Assembly: GCF_002025255.2 (NCBI RefSeq) | Contig: NZ_CP054587.1 | Coordinates: forward strand, 1,054,001-1,118,000 | Direction: 5' to 3' | Length of the DNA: 64,000 bases | Source: Halolamina sp. CBA1230 | GTDB lineage: Archaea > Halobacteriota > Halobacteria > Halobacteriales > Haloferacaceae | Shown: positions 8,147-17,007 of the stretch, piece by piece | How positions within the stretch are numbered: position 1 is the stretch's first letter | Layout: every line of letters starts with the position of its first letter | Position numbers and translations under genes: made by a program | The notes under the pieces: generated by a model | Database searches by the model: none | Told to the model about the DNA's origin: nothing | The model's input: the letters and a program-made list of their open reading frames with translations, nothing else

Positions 8147-8785
8147 ATGGCAGATTCAATAGAGGAAGCAGTATCCCGCGCACTCGAGGACGCGCCGCCT
8201 CGGAACTTCACCGAGACGGTCGACCTCGCAGTCAATCTGCGCGACATCGACCTGAACGACCCGTCGAACCGGGTCGACGAGAGCGTCGTGCTCCCGTCAG
8301 GAACAGGACAGGAGACACGTATCGTCGTCTTCGCGACCGGCGAGACCGCCGTCCGGGCGGAGGAGGTCGCCGACGAGGTGCTCGGCCCCGACGAGCTCGA
8401 GGACCTCGGCGACGACGACGACGAGGCGAAAGACCTCGCCGACGATACGAACTTCTTCATCGCGGAGGCCGCGATGATGCAAGACATCGGCCGCTACCTC
8501 GGGACCGTGCTCGGTCCGCGAGGGAAGATGCCGACCCCGCTCCAGCCCGACGACGACGTGGTGGAGACCGTCGAACGGATGAAGAACACCGTTCAGCTGC
8601 GTTCCGGTGACCGCCGGACGTTCCACACCCGCGTCGGTGCCCAGGACATGACGCCCGACGAGGTCTCGGACAACATCGACGTCATCGTCCGACGGCTCGA
8701 AGCCGACCTCGAGAAGGGCCCCCTCAACATCGACTCCATCTACGTGAAGACGACGATGGGGCCGGCCGTGGAGGTGCCCGCATGA
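8147..8785 (+). CDS. rpl1: Large-subunit ribosomal protein L1 (uL1)
   Basis: Forms the L1 stalk at the ribosomal E site and usually acts as translational repressor of its own operon. The 212-residue length is normal. The family segments [20 protein letters not shown] (N-terminal), [10 protein letters not shown] (central) and [10 protein letters not shown] are visible. It is the first gene of a three-gene operon and overlaps rpl10 by 4 bp (ATGA). In other haloarchaea I know, the L11 gene precedes L1; here L11 is absent and an IS6 element and primase lie upstream. Confidence 0.96.
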   Translation: MADSIEEAVSRALEDAPPRNFTETVDLAVNLRDIDLNDPSNRVDESVVLPSGTGQETRIVVFATGETAVRAEEVADEVLGPDELEDLGDDDDEAKDLADDTNFFIAEAAMMQDIGRYLGTVLGPRGKMPTPLQPDDDVVETVERMKNTVQLRSGDRRTFHTRVGAQDMTPDEVSDNIDVIVRRLEADLEKGPLNIDSIYVKTTMGPAVEVPA

Positions 8786-9831
8786 GCGAAGCCGAGAACG
8801 TCCGCAAGACCGACACGGTGCCCGAGTGGAAGCAGCAGGAGGTCGACGAGCTCGTCGACTTCCTCGAGCGCTACGACGCCGTCGGCGTCGTCGGCGTCAC
8901 GGGCATCCCCTCGCGACAGCTCCAGAGCATGCGCCGCGGGCTCTACGGCACCGCCGAGGTGCGCATGAGCCGCAACACGCTCATGACCCGCGCCGTGCAG
9001 GAGGTCGACGAGGGGCTCGAACAGCTCGCCGAGCAGATCAGCGGCGAGGTCGCCTTCGTCGGCACGAACGACAACCCGTTCGGGCTGTACAAGGAGCTGG
9101 AAGCCTCGAAGACCCCGGCGCCGATCGGCGCCGGCGAGGTCGCCCCCAACGACATCGTCATCCCCGAGGGTGACACCGGGATCGACCCCGGCCCGTTCGT
9201 GGGCGAACTCCAGTCGGTCGGTGCCTCCGCGCGGATCATGGAGGGGTCGATCAAGGTCACGGAGGACTCCCACGTGCTCGACGCCGGGGAGACCGTCTCC
9301 GAGGACCTGGCGAACGTGCTCTCCGAGATGGGTATCGAGCCCAAGGAGGTCGGTCTCGACCTGCGCGCCGTGTACGCCGACGGCGTGCTGTTCGAGCCCG
9401 ACGAGCTCGCCATCGACGTCGACGAGTACCGCGAGGACGTCCAGGCCGCCGCCGCGGCTGCCCGGAACCTCTCGGTCAACGCTGCCTACCCGACGGCCGA
9501 GAACGCGGGCACGCTGCTCGCGAAGGCCGCCGGCGAGGCCAAATCCGTCGGCCTCGAGGCGACGATCGTCAACGAGGAGCTCGCGCCCGATCTGATCGGC
9601 AAGGCGGACGCTCAGCTGCGTGCGCTGGCCGCCCAGATCGACGACGAGGAGGCGCTCCCCGAGGAGCTGCAGGGCGTCGAAGCCCCGGCAGCGACCGAGG
9701 AGGTCGACGAGGACGAGGAACAGGGCGACGAAGAAGCTGATGCCGAGGACGCCGACGAGTCCGAACCGGAGGACGACTCCGACGACGACGAGGACGCCGG
9801 CGGCGAGGGTCTCGGCGAGATGTTCGGGTAA
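8782..9831 (+). CDS. rpl10: Ribosomal stalk protein L10 (uL10/P0)
   Basis: Base of the ribosomal stalk; binds 23S rRNA and carries dimers of L12 (P1). The 349-residue protein has the N-terminal rRNA-binding domain ([26 protein letters not shown]), the archaeal/eukaryotic insert domain ([14 protein letters not shown]), L12-binding helices, then an acidic hinge (about residues 290-335) and the conserved tail GEGLGEMFG, which recruits translation factors. The start overlaps rpl1 by 4 bp and its stop is 6 bp before rpl12. Confidence 0.96.
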   Translation: MSEAENVRKTDTVPEWKQQEVDELVDFLERYDAVGVVGVTGIPSRQLQSMRRGLYGTAEVRMSRNTLMTRAVQEVDEGLEQLAEQISGEVAFVGTNDNPFGLYKELEASKTPAPIGAGEVAPNDIVIPEGDTGIDPGPFVGELQSVGASARIMEGSIKVTEDSHVLDAGETVSEDLANVLSEMGIEPKEVGLDLRAVYADGVLFEPDELAIDVDEYREDVQAAAAAARNLSVNAAYPTAENAGTLLAKAAGEAKSVGLEATIVNEELAPDLIGKADAQLRALAAQIDDEEALPEELQGVEAPAATEEVDEDEEQGDEEADAEDADESEPEDDSDDDEDAGGEGLGEMFG

Positions 9832-9837
9832 CTTACA

Positions 9838-10182
9838 ATGGAATACGTCTACGCTGCACTCACGCTGAACGAATCGGGCGAGGAGATCAACGAGGAGAAC
9901 GTCACCGCGGTGCTCGAAGCCGCGGGCGTCGACGTCGAGGAGTCCCGCGTCAAGGCCCTCGTGGCCGCGCTGGAGGACGTCGACATCGAGGACGCCATCG
10001 AGACGGCCGCCGCCGCGCCCGCCGCGGGCGGTGCGGCCGCCGGCGGCGCTGGCGGTAGCGCCGACGAAGCCGAGGAGGAAGACGAGTCCGAGGACGAGGC
10101 CGACGAGGCCGAGGCCGAGGAAGAGGAGGAAGACGAGGACGAGGGCGAGTCCGGCGAAGGGCTGGGCGAGCTGTTCGGTTAA
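9838..10182 (+). CDS. rpl12: Ribosomal stalk protein L12 (P1)
   Basis: Dimerises on P0 and recruits translational GTPases. The 114-residue protein has an N-terminal helical dimerisation domain ([22 protein letters not shown]), an Ala/Gly-rich hinge at about 60-75, an extremely acidic segment and the terminal GEGLGELFG that mirrors the L10 tail. It is last in the L1-L10-L12 operon. Confidence 0.97.
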   Translation: MEYVYAALTLNESGEEINEENVTAVLEAAGVDVEESRVKALVAALEDVDIEDAIETAAAAPAAGGAAAGGAGGSADEAEEEDESEDEADEAEAEEEEEDEDEGESGEGLGELFG

Positions 10183-10220
10183 ACGGCAGCACCCCTCACA
10201 CCGTCGCTTCCAGAGTTCCG

Positions 10221-10228
10221 TTTTCTTT
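10221..10228 (+). terminator. T-rich terminator after the stalk operon
   Basis: TTTTCTTT, 39 bases after the rpl12 stop, in otherwise GC-rich DNA. Archaeal RNA polymerase stops at such U-tracts without needing a hairpin. Confidence 0.5.
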
Positions 10229-10260
10229 CGACGCCGACCGTCGAGCCGTGGCTCCGCGGA

Positions 10261-10626
10261 TCAGTCGTCCCGGACGACCTCGGCAGGCCTGTCGGGGTTC
10301 ACCTGGTGGTACAGCACCTCCGCGTCGGCGACGTTCTCCCCCGACTCGAGTACCTCCCGCATCACCGCCTCGTGCTCGGCGTCGATGTCGAACTCGGAGT
10401 TCTCGAACGCCTCGAACACCGCCGCGACGCTCTCGGTCTCCAGGTAGTACGTGAGGTAGGGGTCGCCGTCGATGCGTTCGAGGAACGCGGTTTCGGTGTA
10501 GACGCCCTCGTTACGGAGTGTCTCGACGTGTTCGTCCGGCCGGGTCCGGACCTCCGCGATCCACTCGCGGAGGTCTTCGACGCGATCGGGGTCGACGCGC
10601 TGTCTGAGGAGCGTTGGCTCGGCCAT
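10261..10626 (-). CDS. Conserved haloarchaeal protein, DUF6176-like
   Basis: A 121-residue acidic protein starting MAEPTLLRQRVDPDRVEDLREWIAEV, with no membrane segment. It appears to be a single alpha/beta domain with repeated ER/DPYLTYYLE elements, and the dimeric ferredoxin-like architecture of DUF6176 is a guess. The family name is from memory. It faces the rpl12 operon tail to tail. Function unknown. Confidence 0.65.
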   Translation of the reverse strand: MAEPTLLRQRVDPDRVEDLREWIAEVRTRPDEHVETLRNEGVYTETAFLERIDGDPYLTYYLETESVAAVFEAFENSEFDIDAEHEAVMREVLESGENVADAEVLYHQVNPDRPAEVVRDD

Positions 10627-10702
10627 ACCCGCTGCTTGACCGCGACCGAGAAAACGCTGTGTTTCTGACTGGTCGGGGAGTCACTGCGGTCCGGTCGATG
10701 GG

Positions 10703-10882
10703 TCACTGACGGAGCCAGTTGATCGCCACGATGGCGACACAGATGACGGCGATCGCCAGCGGCACCGACGACTCCGAGCCGCCGAACTCCCAGCCGAGGA
10801 ACGTCGTCCCGACAACGGCGACGGCGGCGACGAGCAGTCCGATCAGGAACAGCACCGGCGAGTCGCTCGATCGACCGGGCAT
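10703..10882 (-). CDS. 59-residue two-helix membrane protein
   Basis: ATG at 10882 (MPGRSSDSPVLFLIGLLVAA) and TGA at 10703-10705. Two hydrophobic stretches (about residues 10-31 and 41-55) are separated by the short loop GWEFGGSESS, and the protein ends INWLRQ. Codon use resembles the neighbours. Small double-helix membrane proteins like this are common and poorly characterised in haloarchaea. It lies 76 bp upstream of the DUF6176-like gene on the same strand, so they may be co-transcribed. Confidence 0.6.
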   Translation of the reverse strand: MPGRSSDSPVLFLIGLLVAAVAVVGTTFLGWEFGGSESSVPLAIAVICVAIVAINWLRQ

Positions 10883-11079
10883 AGCCGTCGCTTGGGAGTC
10901 CTGACTGATAGTTCCACAGGCCAGCGCCCACCGTGCTGTAGCTGTTCGAGTAGTGTTCGGAAGGAATGTGCGTGGGTGCTGTCCGGAGGACGAGCACCTG
11001 CATCGAGTGGCGAGTGGTTGCCCGCCGACCTCGGCGGCGTCGCCGCCTCGGTCTCGAGGTCTAACGACCTCGCTTGCGA

Positions 11080-11164
11080 TGCGTGGGACCGGATTTGAAC
11101 CGGCGGACCTCTACAGGACAGCGCCCTCAACGCTGCGCCGTTGGCCTAGCTTGGCTACCCACGC
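11080..11164 (-). tRNA. tRNA-Leu (anticodon GAG)
   Basis: A class II tRNA with acceptor stem GCGTGGG/CCCACGC and discriminator A at 11080. The anticodon stem CAGCG/CGCTG encloses loop TTGAGGG, anticodon GAG. The long variable arm follows, and the T-loop contains GGTTCAAATCC. The 3' CCA is not encoded. No intron. Confidence 0.95.
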
Positions 11165-11200
11165 TCGCGTGTTCTCTGCACTCCACTGTTGCCGACGGCC

Positions 11201-11210
11201 CAGTAAAAGG
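11201..11210 (-). promoter_or_regulatory. TATA-like box of tRNA-Leu(GAG)
   Basis: On the minus strand this reads CCTTTTACTG, centred about 42 bases before the tRNA 5' end, which allows a start about 16 bases upstream of the mature tRNA. Confidence 0.45.
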
Positions 11211-11323
11211 GCTTCCTTTTGGCGTCGCCGTCGGGCGACGAGATCGTCCGCGGTCACGCGGGCAGGCGAACGGCGCCGTGCCGTCGCCACACGTTTCTTG
11301 CTCCGTCGGCTCAACCGTCCGGT

Positions 11324-11887
11324 ATGAACGTCCGTGCAACCGTCCGCGACCACACGCTCGGGACGGCGACGATCCTCTCGGCGGTCTCGCTCGCGCTGGT
11401 GTTCGCCGCCGCGCTGCGTGTCGTGCCCGCCGAGACACTGCCCCGTGCGCCGTCGACCGTCGTCGACGCCATCCCGCACCTGAACGCGGTGATCAGCGCC
11501 GCCGCGTTCGTCACCATCGTCGCCGGCGTCCGGGCGATCCGGCGGGGGGACGTCGAGCGCCACCGGAAACTGATGGGTGCCGCGTTCGGCCTGTTCGCCA
11601 CCTTCCTCGTCGCCTACCTCTACCGCGTCGCGCTCGTTGGGCCGTCGGAGTTCCCCGGATCGGGGCTGCTCGAGACGATCTACCTCGCGATCCTCGGGAT
11701 CCACATCACGCTCGCGGTGGTCTGCGTGCCGCTGGTGTTCTACGCGCTGCTGCTTGCGTGGAGCCACCCCGTCTCGGCGATCCCGGAGACGAACCACCGG
11801 AAAGTCGGGAAGGTCGCGGCGCCGCTGTGGGCGACCTCGTTCGCGCTCGGCGTGGTGGTGTACCTGCTGCTCTACGCCGTCGCCTGA
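11324..11887 (+). CDS. DUF420 family membrane protein
   Basis: 187 residues with about five membrane helices. The pattern HLNAVISAAAFVTIVAGVRAIRRGDVERHRKLM, with histidine-containing loops, and later GIHITLAVVCVPLVFYALLLAW is characteristic of DUF420, a heme-copper-oxidase-associated membrane family. I take the ATG at 11324 because it opens directly before the first charged/hydrophobic segment; the open frame extends further upstream without a better start. No oxidase gene is nearby, so its partner cannot be named from context. Confidence 0.8.
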   Translation: MNVRATVRDHTLGTATILSAVSLALVFAAALRVVPAETLPRAPSTVVDAIPHLNAVISAAAFVTIVAGVRAIRRGDVERHRKLMGAAFGLFATFLVAYLYRVALVGPSEFPGSGLLETIYLAILGIHITLAVVCVPLVFYALLLAWSHPVSAIPETNHRKVGKVAAPLWATSFALGVVVYLLLYAVA

Positions 11888-12433
11888 CTACGTCCACCGC
11901 GGCGTCGCTCGTTCTGCGCCGCAGTCGGGACAGACTACGACGGTCTCTCCCTCGTCCTCGCCCGACGCGACCTGCATCTCCTCGCGTTCACACGCCGGGC
12001 AGCCCCGCGTTCGATGCTCGCCGCCGCAGTCCGGACACGCGAGCAGCGCTTCGCCGTCCCGCCACTCCGGGGAGAGCCCACGGTGGCCACAGTCCGGACA
12101 GTCAAGCGGGACGCGCACCGCCTCGCTCCCCTTTGGCGCGCCGACCGCGAGCACCGTAGCCGACGAATCACCCTCGTTCGCGCCGGTCTGGTACTCGCCG
12201 GGCGCGAACCGGACCGCCTCGCCGGCGTCGACGACGACCGGCTCAGAGAGCGTCTCGAACGTCACCGTGCCGTCGAGGACGAGGAACACCTCCTCCTGGT
12301 CGAGATGCGTGTGGAGGCCGCTCGGAAGCCCCTCGCCGGGCGCCAGTCGGTAGCGGTTGATCGCTACGTCGGTCGTGCCCAGCGCGTCCGAGAGCGACTT
12401 GCGGGGGGCGTCGTTCGAAGCGAACGTCTGCAT
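11888..12433 (-). CDS. Cupin domain fused to a multi-zinc-ribbon tail
   Basis: A 181-residue protein. Residues 1-105 form a cupin with the metal-site motif HTHLDQEE (H41, H43, E48) and GEAVRFAPGEYQTGAN. Residues 110-175 hold four CxxC pairs (C112/C115, C133/C136, C145/C148, C168/C171), enough for two zinc ribbons. The ATG at 12433 (MQTFASNDAPRKSL) is chosen because upstream in-frame codons lack cupin-like content. The cupin half may bind a small ligand. The zinc tail could mediate nucleic-acid or protein contact; this is inference. It converges on the DUF420 gene with no gap. Confidence 0.75.
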   Translation of the reverse strand: MQTFASNDAPRKSLSDALGTTDVAINRYRLAPGEGLPSGLHTHLDQEEVFLVLDGTVTFETLSEPVVVDAGEAVRFAPGEYQTGANEGDSSATVLAVGAPKGSEAVRVPLDCPDCGHRGLSPEWRDGEALLACPDCGGEHRTRGCPACEREEMQVASGEDEGETVVVCPDCGAERATPRWT

Positions 12434-12545
12434 GCGTTGGCGGTCTGCGCGGTTCGAGAAATCGTTTGTGCCGTCACCAGAAATCAGCGATTTCTGGTTG
12501 GCGAACGAGAGTCGCCGGCTCTCGTTAACGGCGGGATCAGTCGCC

Positions 12546-12570
12546 CTCACCGGCTCTTCCTGCCGGCGAG
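12546..12570. repeat. 25-bp palindromic element, copy 1
   Basis: Arms CTCACCGGC and GCCGGCGAG (one mismatch) around a 7-base loop (TCTTCCT), ending 2 bp from the purF stop codon. The surrounding 40 bp (12541-12580) match 34 of 40 bases at 36232-36271. Copy 3 is at 20057-20081. Confidence 0.6.
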
Positions 12571-12571
12571 A

Positions 12572-14053
12572 TCAGTCGTCGGCCACGACGGCGCCGTCGA
12601 TATCCGGCCGCGTCACGTCGCGGTCCGTCTCCTCGCCGTCGATGTCGTAGGGGTACTCCCCCGTCACACAGCCCAGACAGAGGTCCGCGCGGGACTCGCC
12701 CAGCACCTCGGCGACGCCGTCGACCGAGAGGTACGCCAGCGAGTCGGCGCCGACCGTCTCGCGGATCGCCTCGGTGTCCTGCCCGGCCGCGATCAGCTCC
12801 TCGCGGGAGGCCATGTCGATCCCCATGTAGCAGGGCGCGAGGATCTGCGGCGCGCCGATGCGGAGGTGGACCTCCTCCGCCCCGGCCTCCTCCAGCAGCG
12901 AAACGAGCTGTGTCGACGTGGTCCCGCGGACGATGCTGTCGTCGATCAGCGTCACCGACTTCCCCTCGACCGTCGAGCGGATCGGGTTGAGTTTGAGGCG
13001 GACCGCCTGCTCGCGCTGATCCTGGGAGGGCATGATGAACGTTCGACCGACGTAGCGGTTCTTCATCAGCCCCTCCGCGAACTCCGGCGCGTCGTCGCCG
13101 AGGTCCTCGGTCGCGGCCTCCGCGTACCCCGTCGCGAACGCCCGGCCGGAGTCGGGGACCGGCATCACCACGTCGCTCTCGACGCCCGACTCCGCCCAGA
13201 GCCGCGCGCCGAGGTCGCGGCGGGTGTCGTAGACGAGTTCCTCGTCGATCACCGAGTCCGGCCGCGCGAAGTAGACGTGCTCGAAGAAGCAGTGGGCGGT
13301 GTGCTCCTGCTCGACCAGCTGGTAGCTGTCGTACCCCGTGCCGTCGGGGTCGAGCAGGACGAGTTCGCCCGGCCGCACGTCCCGGATCAGCTCCCCCCCG
13401 AGCGTGTCGATCGCCGCCGACTCCGAGGCGAGCACGTAGCCGTCGTCGAGCTTCCCGAGACAGAGCGGGCGGTTCCCCTGGGGGTCCCTGATCCCGAGCA
13501 CGGTCTCGTCGTGCATCACCGTCAGCGCGTAGGAGCCGTGGACTCGGTCCATCGTGCGCTTGACTGCGCGGACGAGATCGGCGTCGAGCAGATTGCGGGC
13601 GAGGTCGTGGGCGATCACCTCGGTGTCGCCGTCGGAGGTGAACGCGTGGCCCTCGCCGGCCAGCTCCTCGCGGATCTCGCCGGCGTTGACCAGGTTCCCG
13701 TTGTGCGAGAGCGCGAGCGAGCCTGAACGGAAGGAGACGGTAAAGGGCTGTGCGCAGGCTTTGTCGACGCTTCCCGCGGTGGGGTAGCGGACGTGTCCCA
13801 CGCCGGTCGAGCCCTGGAGCCCGTCGAGATCCTCCTCCTCGAACGCCTCGCCGACGAGCCCCATCTCGACGTGGTCGTGCTGCTGGAACCCGTCGTGGGT
13901 GACGATCCCTGCCGACTCCTGCCCGCGGTGCTGGAGCGCGTACAGGCCGTAGTAACAGGGGTGGGCGGCCCCGCGGTCCTCGAGCGCGATACCGACCACG
14001 CCGCACTTCTCTCGCATCCCGCCGGTCGGCCCTTCGGCCGAACCCTCGTGCAT
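12572..14053 (-). CDS. purF: Amidophosphoribosyltransferase
   Basis: First committed step of purine synthesis: PRPP plus glutamine gives phosphoribosylamine. The 493-residue protein starts MHEGSAEGPTGGMREKCGVVGIAL; Cys17 would become the N-terminal nucleophile after removal of a 16-residue propeptide. The Ntn glutaminase domain shows YGLYALQHRGQESAG and GHVRYPTAG. The phosphoribosyltransferase domain has the PRPP loop VTLIDDSIVRGTTS. Earlier in-frame starts exist, but the ATG at 14053 gives the usual haloarchaeal N-terminus. It lies downstream of the LSm-L37e pair, a known archaeal neighbourhood, with a 198-bp gap. Confidence 0.95.
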   Translation of the reverse strand: MHEGSAEGPTGGMREKCGVVGIALEDRGAAHPCYYGLYALQHRGQESAGIVTHDGFQQHDHVEMGLVGEAFEEEDLDGLQGSTGVGHVRYPTAGSVDKACAQPFTVSFRSGSLALSHNGNLVNAGEIREELAGEGHAFTSDGDTEVIAHDLARNLLDADLVRAVKRTMDRVHGSYALTVMHDETVLGIRDPQGNRPLCLGKLDDGYVLASESAAIDTLGGELIRDVRPGELVLLDPDGTGYDSYQLVEQEHTAHCFFEHVYFARPDSVIDEELVYDTRRDLGARLWAESGVESDVVMPVPDSGRAFATGYAEAATEDLGDDAPEFAEGLMKNRYVGRTFIMPSQDQREQAVRLKLNPIRSTVEGKSVTLIDDSIVRGTTSTQLVSLLEEAGAEEVHLRIGAPQILAPCYMGIDMASREELIAAGQDTEAIRETVGADSLAYLSVDGVAEVLGESRADLCLGCVTGEYPYDIDGEETDRDVTRPDIDGAVVADD

Positions 14054-14251
14054 ACCCGTCCGTCGGGAACGCGGAACCAAAAACCCCCGCTATCGTGCTG
14101 TATCGTTGCCGGAAACACGCCAGGATATTCAGGGACGTGCATATCGATGGGCGGCGCGGCGATCGTGCTCTCCGGCTCGGGGAGCGTCGACGGTGCGAAA
14201 GCTACCGCTGGGTCGTCGGGAGAACGGCGGAGAAGATCGGAGCGAGAGCCG

Positions 14252-14428
14252 TCAGTTGTCGCCGCTTTTCGACTGCCACTCGTAGTCGCGTCGCTTCGCG
14301 GACTTCCCGAAGCCACAGGACGAGCAGACCTTCTTCTTCGTGTGGTAGGATTTCTCGCCGCAACGGCGACATTTCGTGTGGGTCGTGTTGTTCTTCTTCC
14401 CTTGGCTGGGTGTTCCTGCGCCGGTCAT
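14252..14428 (-). CDS. rpl37e: Ribosomal protein L37e (eL37)
   Basis: A 58-residue basic zinc-finger protein of the large ribosomal subunit. Starts [20 protein letters not shown]. Zinc ligands are Cys20, Cys23, Cys35 and Cys38 (CRRC and CSSC), ending [13 protein letters not shown]. The start overlaps the LSm stop by 4 bp, so translation is probably coupled. Confidence 0.96.
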   Translation of the reverse strand: MTGAGTPSQGKKNNTTHTKCRRCGEKSYHTKKKVCSSCGFGKSAKRRDYEWQSKSGDN

Positions 14429-14655
14429 AGAGTTACCGAAACGACGTTGTCGCCACGGATAATCGTTGTGTTGTCCACTTCCTCGACGTCGAGTTCGCCC
14501 AGCACGGCGTCGCTCGCGTCGGCGGGTTCGAGCACGACGTTCATGTGCTGGTCGTAGCCCGAGAGGTTCCCGTAGAAGGACTTGCCGTCCTTCAGATGGA
14601 CCGTCACCGGCTCCGAGAGCGACTCCTCGAGCACGTCGAGCGGGCGTCCACTCAT
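14425..14655 (-). CDS. lsm: LSm (Sm-like archaeal) RNA-binding protein
   Basis: Forms a heptameric ring that binds U-rich RNA. The 76-residue protein has the Sm1 motif ([26 protein letters not shown]) and Sm2 motif ([12 protein letters not shown]). The ATG at 14655 gives [11 protein letters not shown]; a GTG two codons earlier is less typical. It is directly coupled to rpl37e, the known archaeal LSm-L37e gene pair. Confidence 0.95.
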   Translation of the reverse strand: MSGRPLDVLEESLSEPVTVHLKDGKSFYGNLSGYDQHMNVVLEPADASDAVLGELDVEEVDNTTIIRGDNVVSVTL

Positions 14656-14740
14656 GGTCACCCAAACCCCGGTGCCGGAAATAAACGTACCGAACCGCCG
14701 GCGCCGCGTGGCTCGTTCCGGGAGTGGCCGCCGGGCCGTC

Positions 14741-15544
14741 TCACTCCAGCGTGCCGACCGCCTCGGCGGCGTAGCCGAAGATGTCGTCGTACCCCTCCGC
14801 CGAGAGGAGCACGGGGTAGAACGGCTCGTCGGCGGTCAAGGCCTCGCCGTCGGCGATCGCGAACCGCTCGCCGGCCTCGACGCGCTCGAAGTTGGGGACC
14901 ACCACGTCGTACTCCCGGCCCGGCGGTTTGGCGATGGGGCCGTCGAGACGGAACACCTCGACCTCGCCGCGTTCGGGCTGGGCCAGCCGGTCGTCCACCG
15001 CCGGCACGGACAGCGCGTTCGCCGCCGCGAGGAACGCTCGGGTCAACCAGTAGGCGTTCTCTGCGGCCTCATCGGTCCCCTGGAGGCCACACTCCATCTC
15101 GATGGTGTGGGCGTACTCCACCAGCCGGCCGTCGGTGTAGTTGTCGGTCTCGATCAGCACGTCCACGGGGAGCAACGGCGCGAACGAGCGCGCGATCTCG
15201 TCGACGGTGTCGATCACCGCGATCGGTTCGGCGTAGGACTGCGTGGAGTGGAGCGCCAGCACCGTACAGTCCTGTACCTCCCGAGCGAGTTCGCGGGCGA
15301 GCCGCGACTCGTGGGTATCCCCCTCGGGATCGCCCGGGAACACGCGGTTGAGGTCCGCTTCGAGGAACCGCTCGCCAGCCTCGAGCGCCTCCTCGTTGGC
15401 GATGATCAGCTTCACCGGTCGGTCGACGTCGGGCTCCTCGGCGAGGAGTCGCTCGACCGCCCGCACCCCACACGGCTCGTCGCCGTGGATCCCGGCGACG
15501 ACGGCCAGCTCGGGTTGGCCCTCACCCAACTGGTGGATCTGCAT
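14741..15544 (-). CDS. Succinylglutamate desuccinylase/aspartoacylase-type zinc hydrolase
   Basis: A 267-residue M14-fold amide hydrolase. The N-terminal zinc motif is GIHGDEPCG with H20 and E23, followed by RFLEADLNRVFPGD (the Arg/Asn substrate region) and a later His in TVLALHSTQ as the third ligand. A C-terminal beta domain follows. The ATG at 15544 (MQIHQLGEG) is preferred over the open frame nine codons upstream. Family members deacylate N-acylated amino acids; the actual substrate is not deducible. No arginine-catabolism genes lie nearby. Confidence 0.82.
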   Translation of the reverse strand: MQIHQLGEGQPELAVVAGIHGDEPCGVRAVERLLAEEPDVDRPVKLIIANEEALEAGERFLEADLNRVFPGDPEGDTHESRLARELAREVQDCTVLALHSTQSYAEPIAVIDTVDEIARSFAPLLPVDVLIETDNYTDGRLVEYAHTIEMECGLQGTDEAAENAYWLTRAFLAAANALSVPAVDDRLAQPERGEVEVFRLDGPIAKPPGREYDVVVPNFERVEAGERFAIADGEALTADEPFYPVLLSAEGYDDIFGYAAEAVGTLE

Positions 15545-15615
15545 ACTGTACGGAACGGGACGAACGGGCAAGAAGGGCTCGGCTTCGGGCGCATCTGCCG
15601 CGTCGGGAGGCGGAC

Positions 15616-16395
15616 TCAGGGGAGGCGAGCGAACCGCCAGAGAGCGTTGTTCCGGACGAACCCGATCCGCTCGTAGAACCCGGTCCGCTCGCCAGTCGCA
15701 CAGACGACGATCCGGCTGCTCGGGAGCGGGCAGCGATCGACGACCCTCCGGATCAGCGCGGCACCGATGCCTTCGCCGTGGATGCCGGGAGCGACGCCGA
15801 CGTGAGTCAGCCGAGCGACCGGTGCCTCGTCTCCCCCTCCGTCGTGGACGTACCAGCCGGCGGCGCCGACGGGGTCCTCGCCGCGGAACGCGACCAGTTC
15901 CGTGCCACCGAGCGCGCTCGTGAATGCGGCCGCGTAGGCGACACCCGCGGGGTCGCGCCCCACCAACTCGTGGACGGTTCGGGCGGCGTCGCTCCCGTGG
16001 GGCCGGCCGTCGAACCGGAGACCGTTCCGGCTGTCGGGCGCCTCGACGCGGTGGGGGAGCAGCGCCCAGTAGTTCTCGCGTTCGTACCCCCGATCCCGTG
16101 CGAGCGGTGCGAGTCGGGCCGCAGTTTCGGGGTCGGTCCCAGCGACGACGCGGTGTGGGAGATTGCAGCGGTCGAACAGCGAGTCCAGTCTGTCGAGAAG
16201 CGCCCGCGCGGCCTGATCACGGTCGGGCAGCGGTGCGTCGACGGTCGGCAGTCGCGCGTCGAGCAGCTGCGTCGCCGCCGCGCGGTCGTCGTGGTCGGGG
16301 TCGTGGACGAACGGGCCGAACCGCGTCTCGGTCACGTCGGCGAGCGCGCGGCGTTTCGCGTACTCCGCGTCGGCGACGCGCTGGGAGGGGAGCAC
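15616..16395 (-). CDS. GNAT-family N-acetyltransferase
   Basis: A 259-residue protein. The acetyl-CoA-binding motif A is visible near the C-terminus (ARLTHVGVAPGIHGEGIGAALIRRV), and the protein ends FYERIGFVRNNALWRFARLP, typical of GNAT. The N-terminal half (about 120 residues) is an additional alpha/beta segment, possibly a degenerate second GNAT-like fold (inference). It starts 1 bp after the DUF309-like gene ends, so the two form a tight pair. Substrate unknown. Confidence 0.82.
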   Translation of the reverse strand: MLPSQRVADAEYAKRRALADVTETRFGPFVHDPDHDDRAAATQLLDARLPTVDAPLPDRDQAARALLDRLDSLFDRCNLPHRVVAGTDPETAARLAPLARDRGYERENYWALLPHRVEAPDSRNGLRFDGRPHGSDAARTVHELVGRDPAGVAYAAAFTSALGGTELVAFRGEDPVGAAGWYVHDGGGDEAPVARLTHVGVAPGIHGEGIGAALIRRVVDRCPLPSSRIVVCATGERTGFYERIGFVRNNALWRFARLP

Positions 16396-16396
16396 G

Positions 16397-16894
16397 TCAG
16401 CCCAACCCCGTCGCGTACTCGTAGTCGGCGGGGTAGGCGTCGGGGGTGTGGTCGTCGATCGCGATGTGCCAGTCGTCGATCAGGCGCGGTTCGAAGATCG
16501 CGACCAGCAGCCGCCGGCGGACCGCGGCGACGTCGACGCCGTAGAAGTCGTCGGGCACCCCGCGGAGGTAGTCGAGCGCGGTCGAGAACAGCGAGCGCAT
16601 CCCGGCGTCGCCGGCGTCGGCACCGCGCCCGCAGTCGGCGGCGTGTTTGTGCGTGCCGGCGGCGACCTGCTGCATCCCGTGGCAGAACGCCGACTCCGCG
16701 GTCCCGCGGCCGTAGTTGTACCACTCGAACTTGAAGCAGTCGTAGCTCTCGGTGTAGGCGGCGTCGTTGTAGAGGCGAACGCCGTGCTCGGCCGCACGCC
16801 GGAGCGTCGCGTGCTCCCAGCGCCGGTCCTCACGCCACCCGGTCGGGTCCCCCAGCGGCGGCGCGACGCCGGGGTCGCGGGTGTGCTCGTCCAT
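16397..16894 (-). CDS. DUF309-like protein
   Basis: A 165-residue protein whose core LYNDAAYTESYDCFKFEWYNYGRGTAESAFCHGMQQVAAGTHKHA resembles the DUF309 helical domain (usually with HExWExxW and IQxAAA). Here the first His-Glu is replaced by Tyr-Asp, so catalytic or binding residues differ from the consensus. It lies 1 bp upstream of the GNAT gene, so they are probably one operon. Function unknown. Confidence 0.6.
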   Translation of the reverse strand: MDEHTRDPGVAPPLGDPTGWREDRRWEHATLRRAAEHGVRLYNDAAYTESYDCFKFEWYNYGRGTAESAFCHGMQQVAAGTHKHAADCGRGADAGDAGMRSLFSTALDYLRGVPDDFYGVDVAAVRRRLLVAIFEPRLIDDWHIAIDDHTPDAYPADYEYATGLG

Positions 16895-16919
16895 CGTCGG
16901 GGCAGTAGTGCGGGGGAGG

Positions 16920-16973
16920 GTGTGAAACTATCGCCGGCGCGTGGAGGCGGCGAGTGTGAAACTATCGCCGGCG
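16920..16973. repeat. Two copies of a 20-bp direct repeat
   Basis: GTGTGAAACTATCGCCGGCG occurs at 16920-16939 and exactly again at 16954-16973, period 34 bp. It lies between the start of the DUF309-like gene and the tRNA-Leu promoter. The inner CTATCGCCGG recurs inverted at 19996-20005 in front of ksgA. It could be paired regulator sites; no function is shown. Confidence 0.6.
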
Positions 16974-17007
16974 AGCCTGTCACGACCGTGGGTCGGCCCG
17001 AACCGTT

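Noticed and set aside
11888-12550. Upstream start at 12550 for the cupin protein
   Set aside because: The first 39 residues are Arg/Ser-rich and precede the normal cupin start; the ATG at 12433 fits the fold better.
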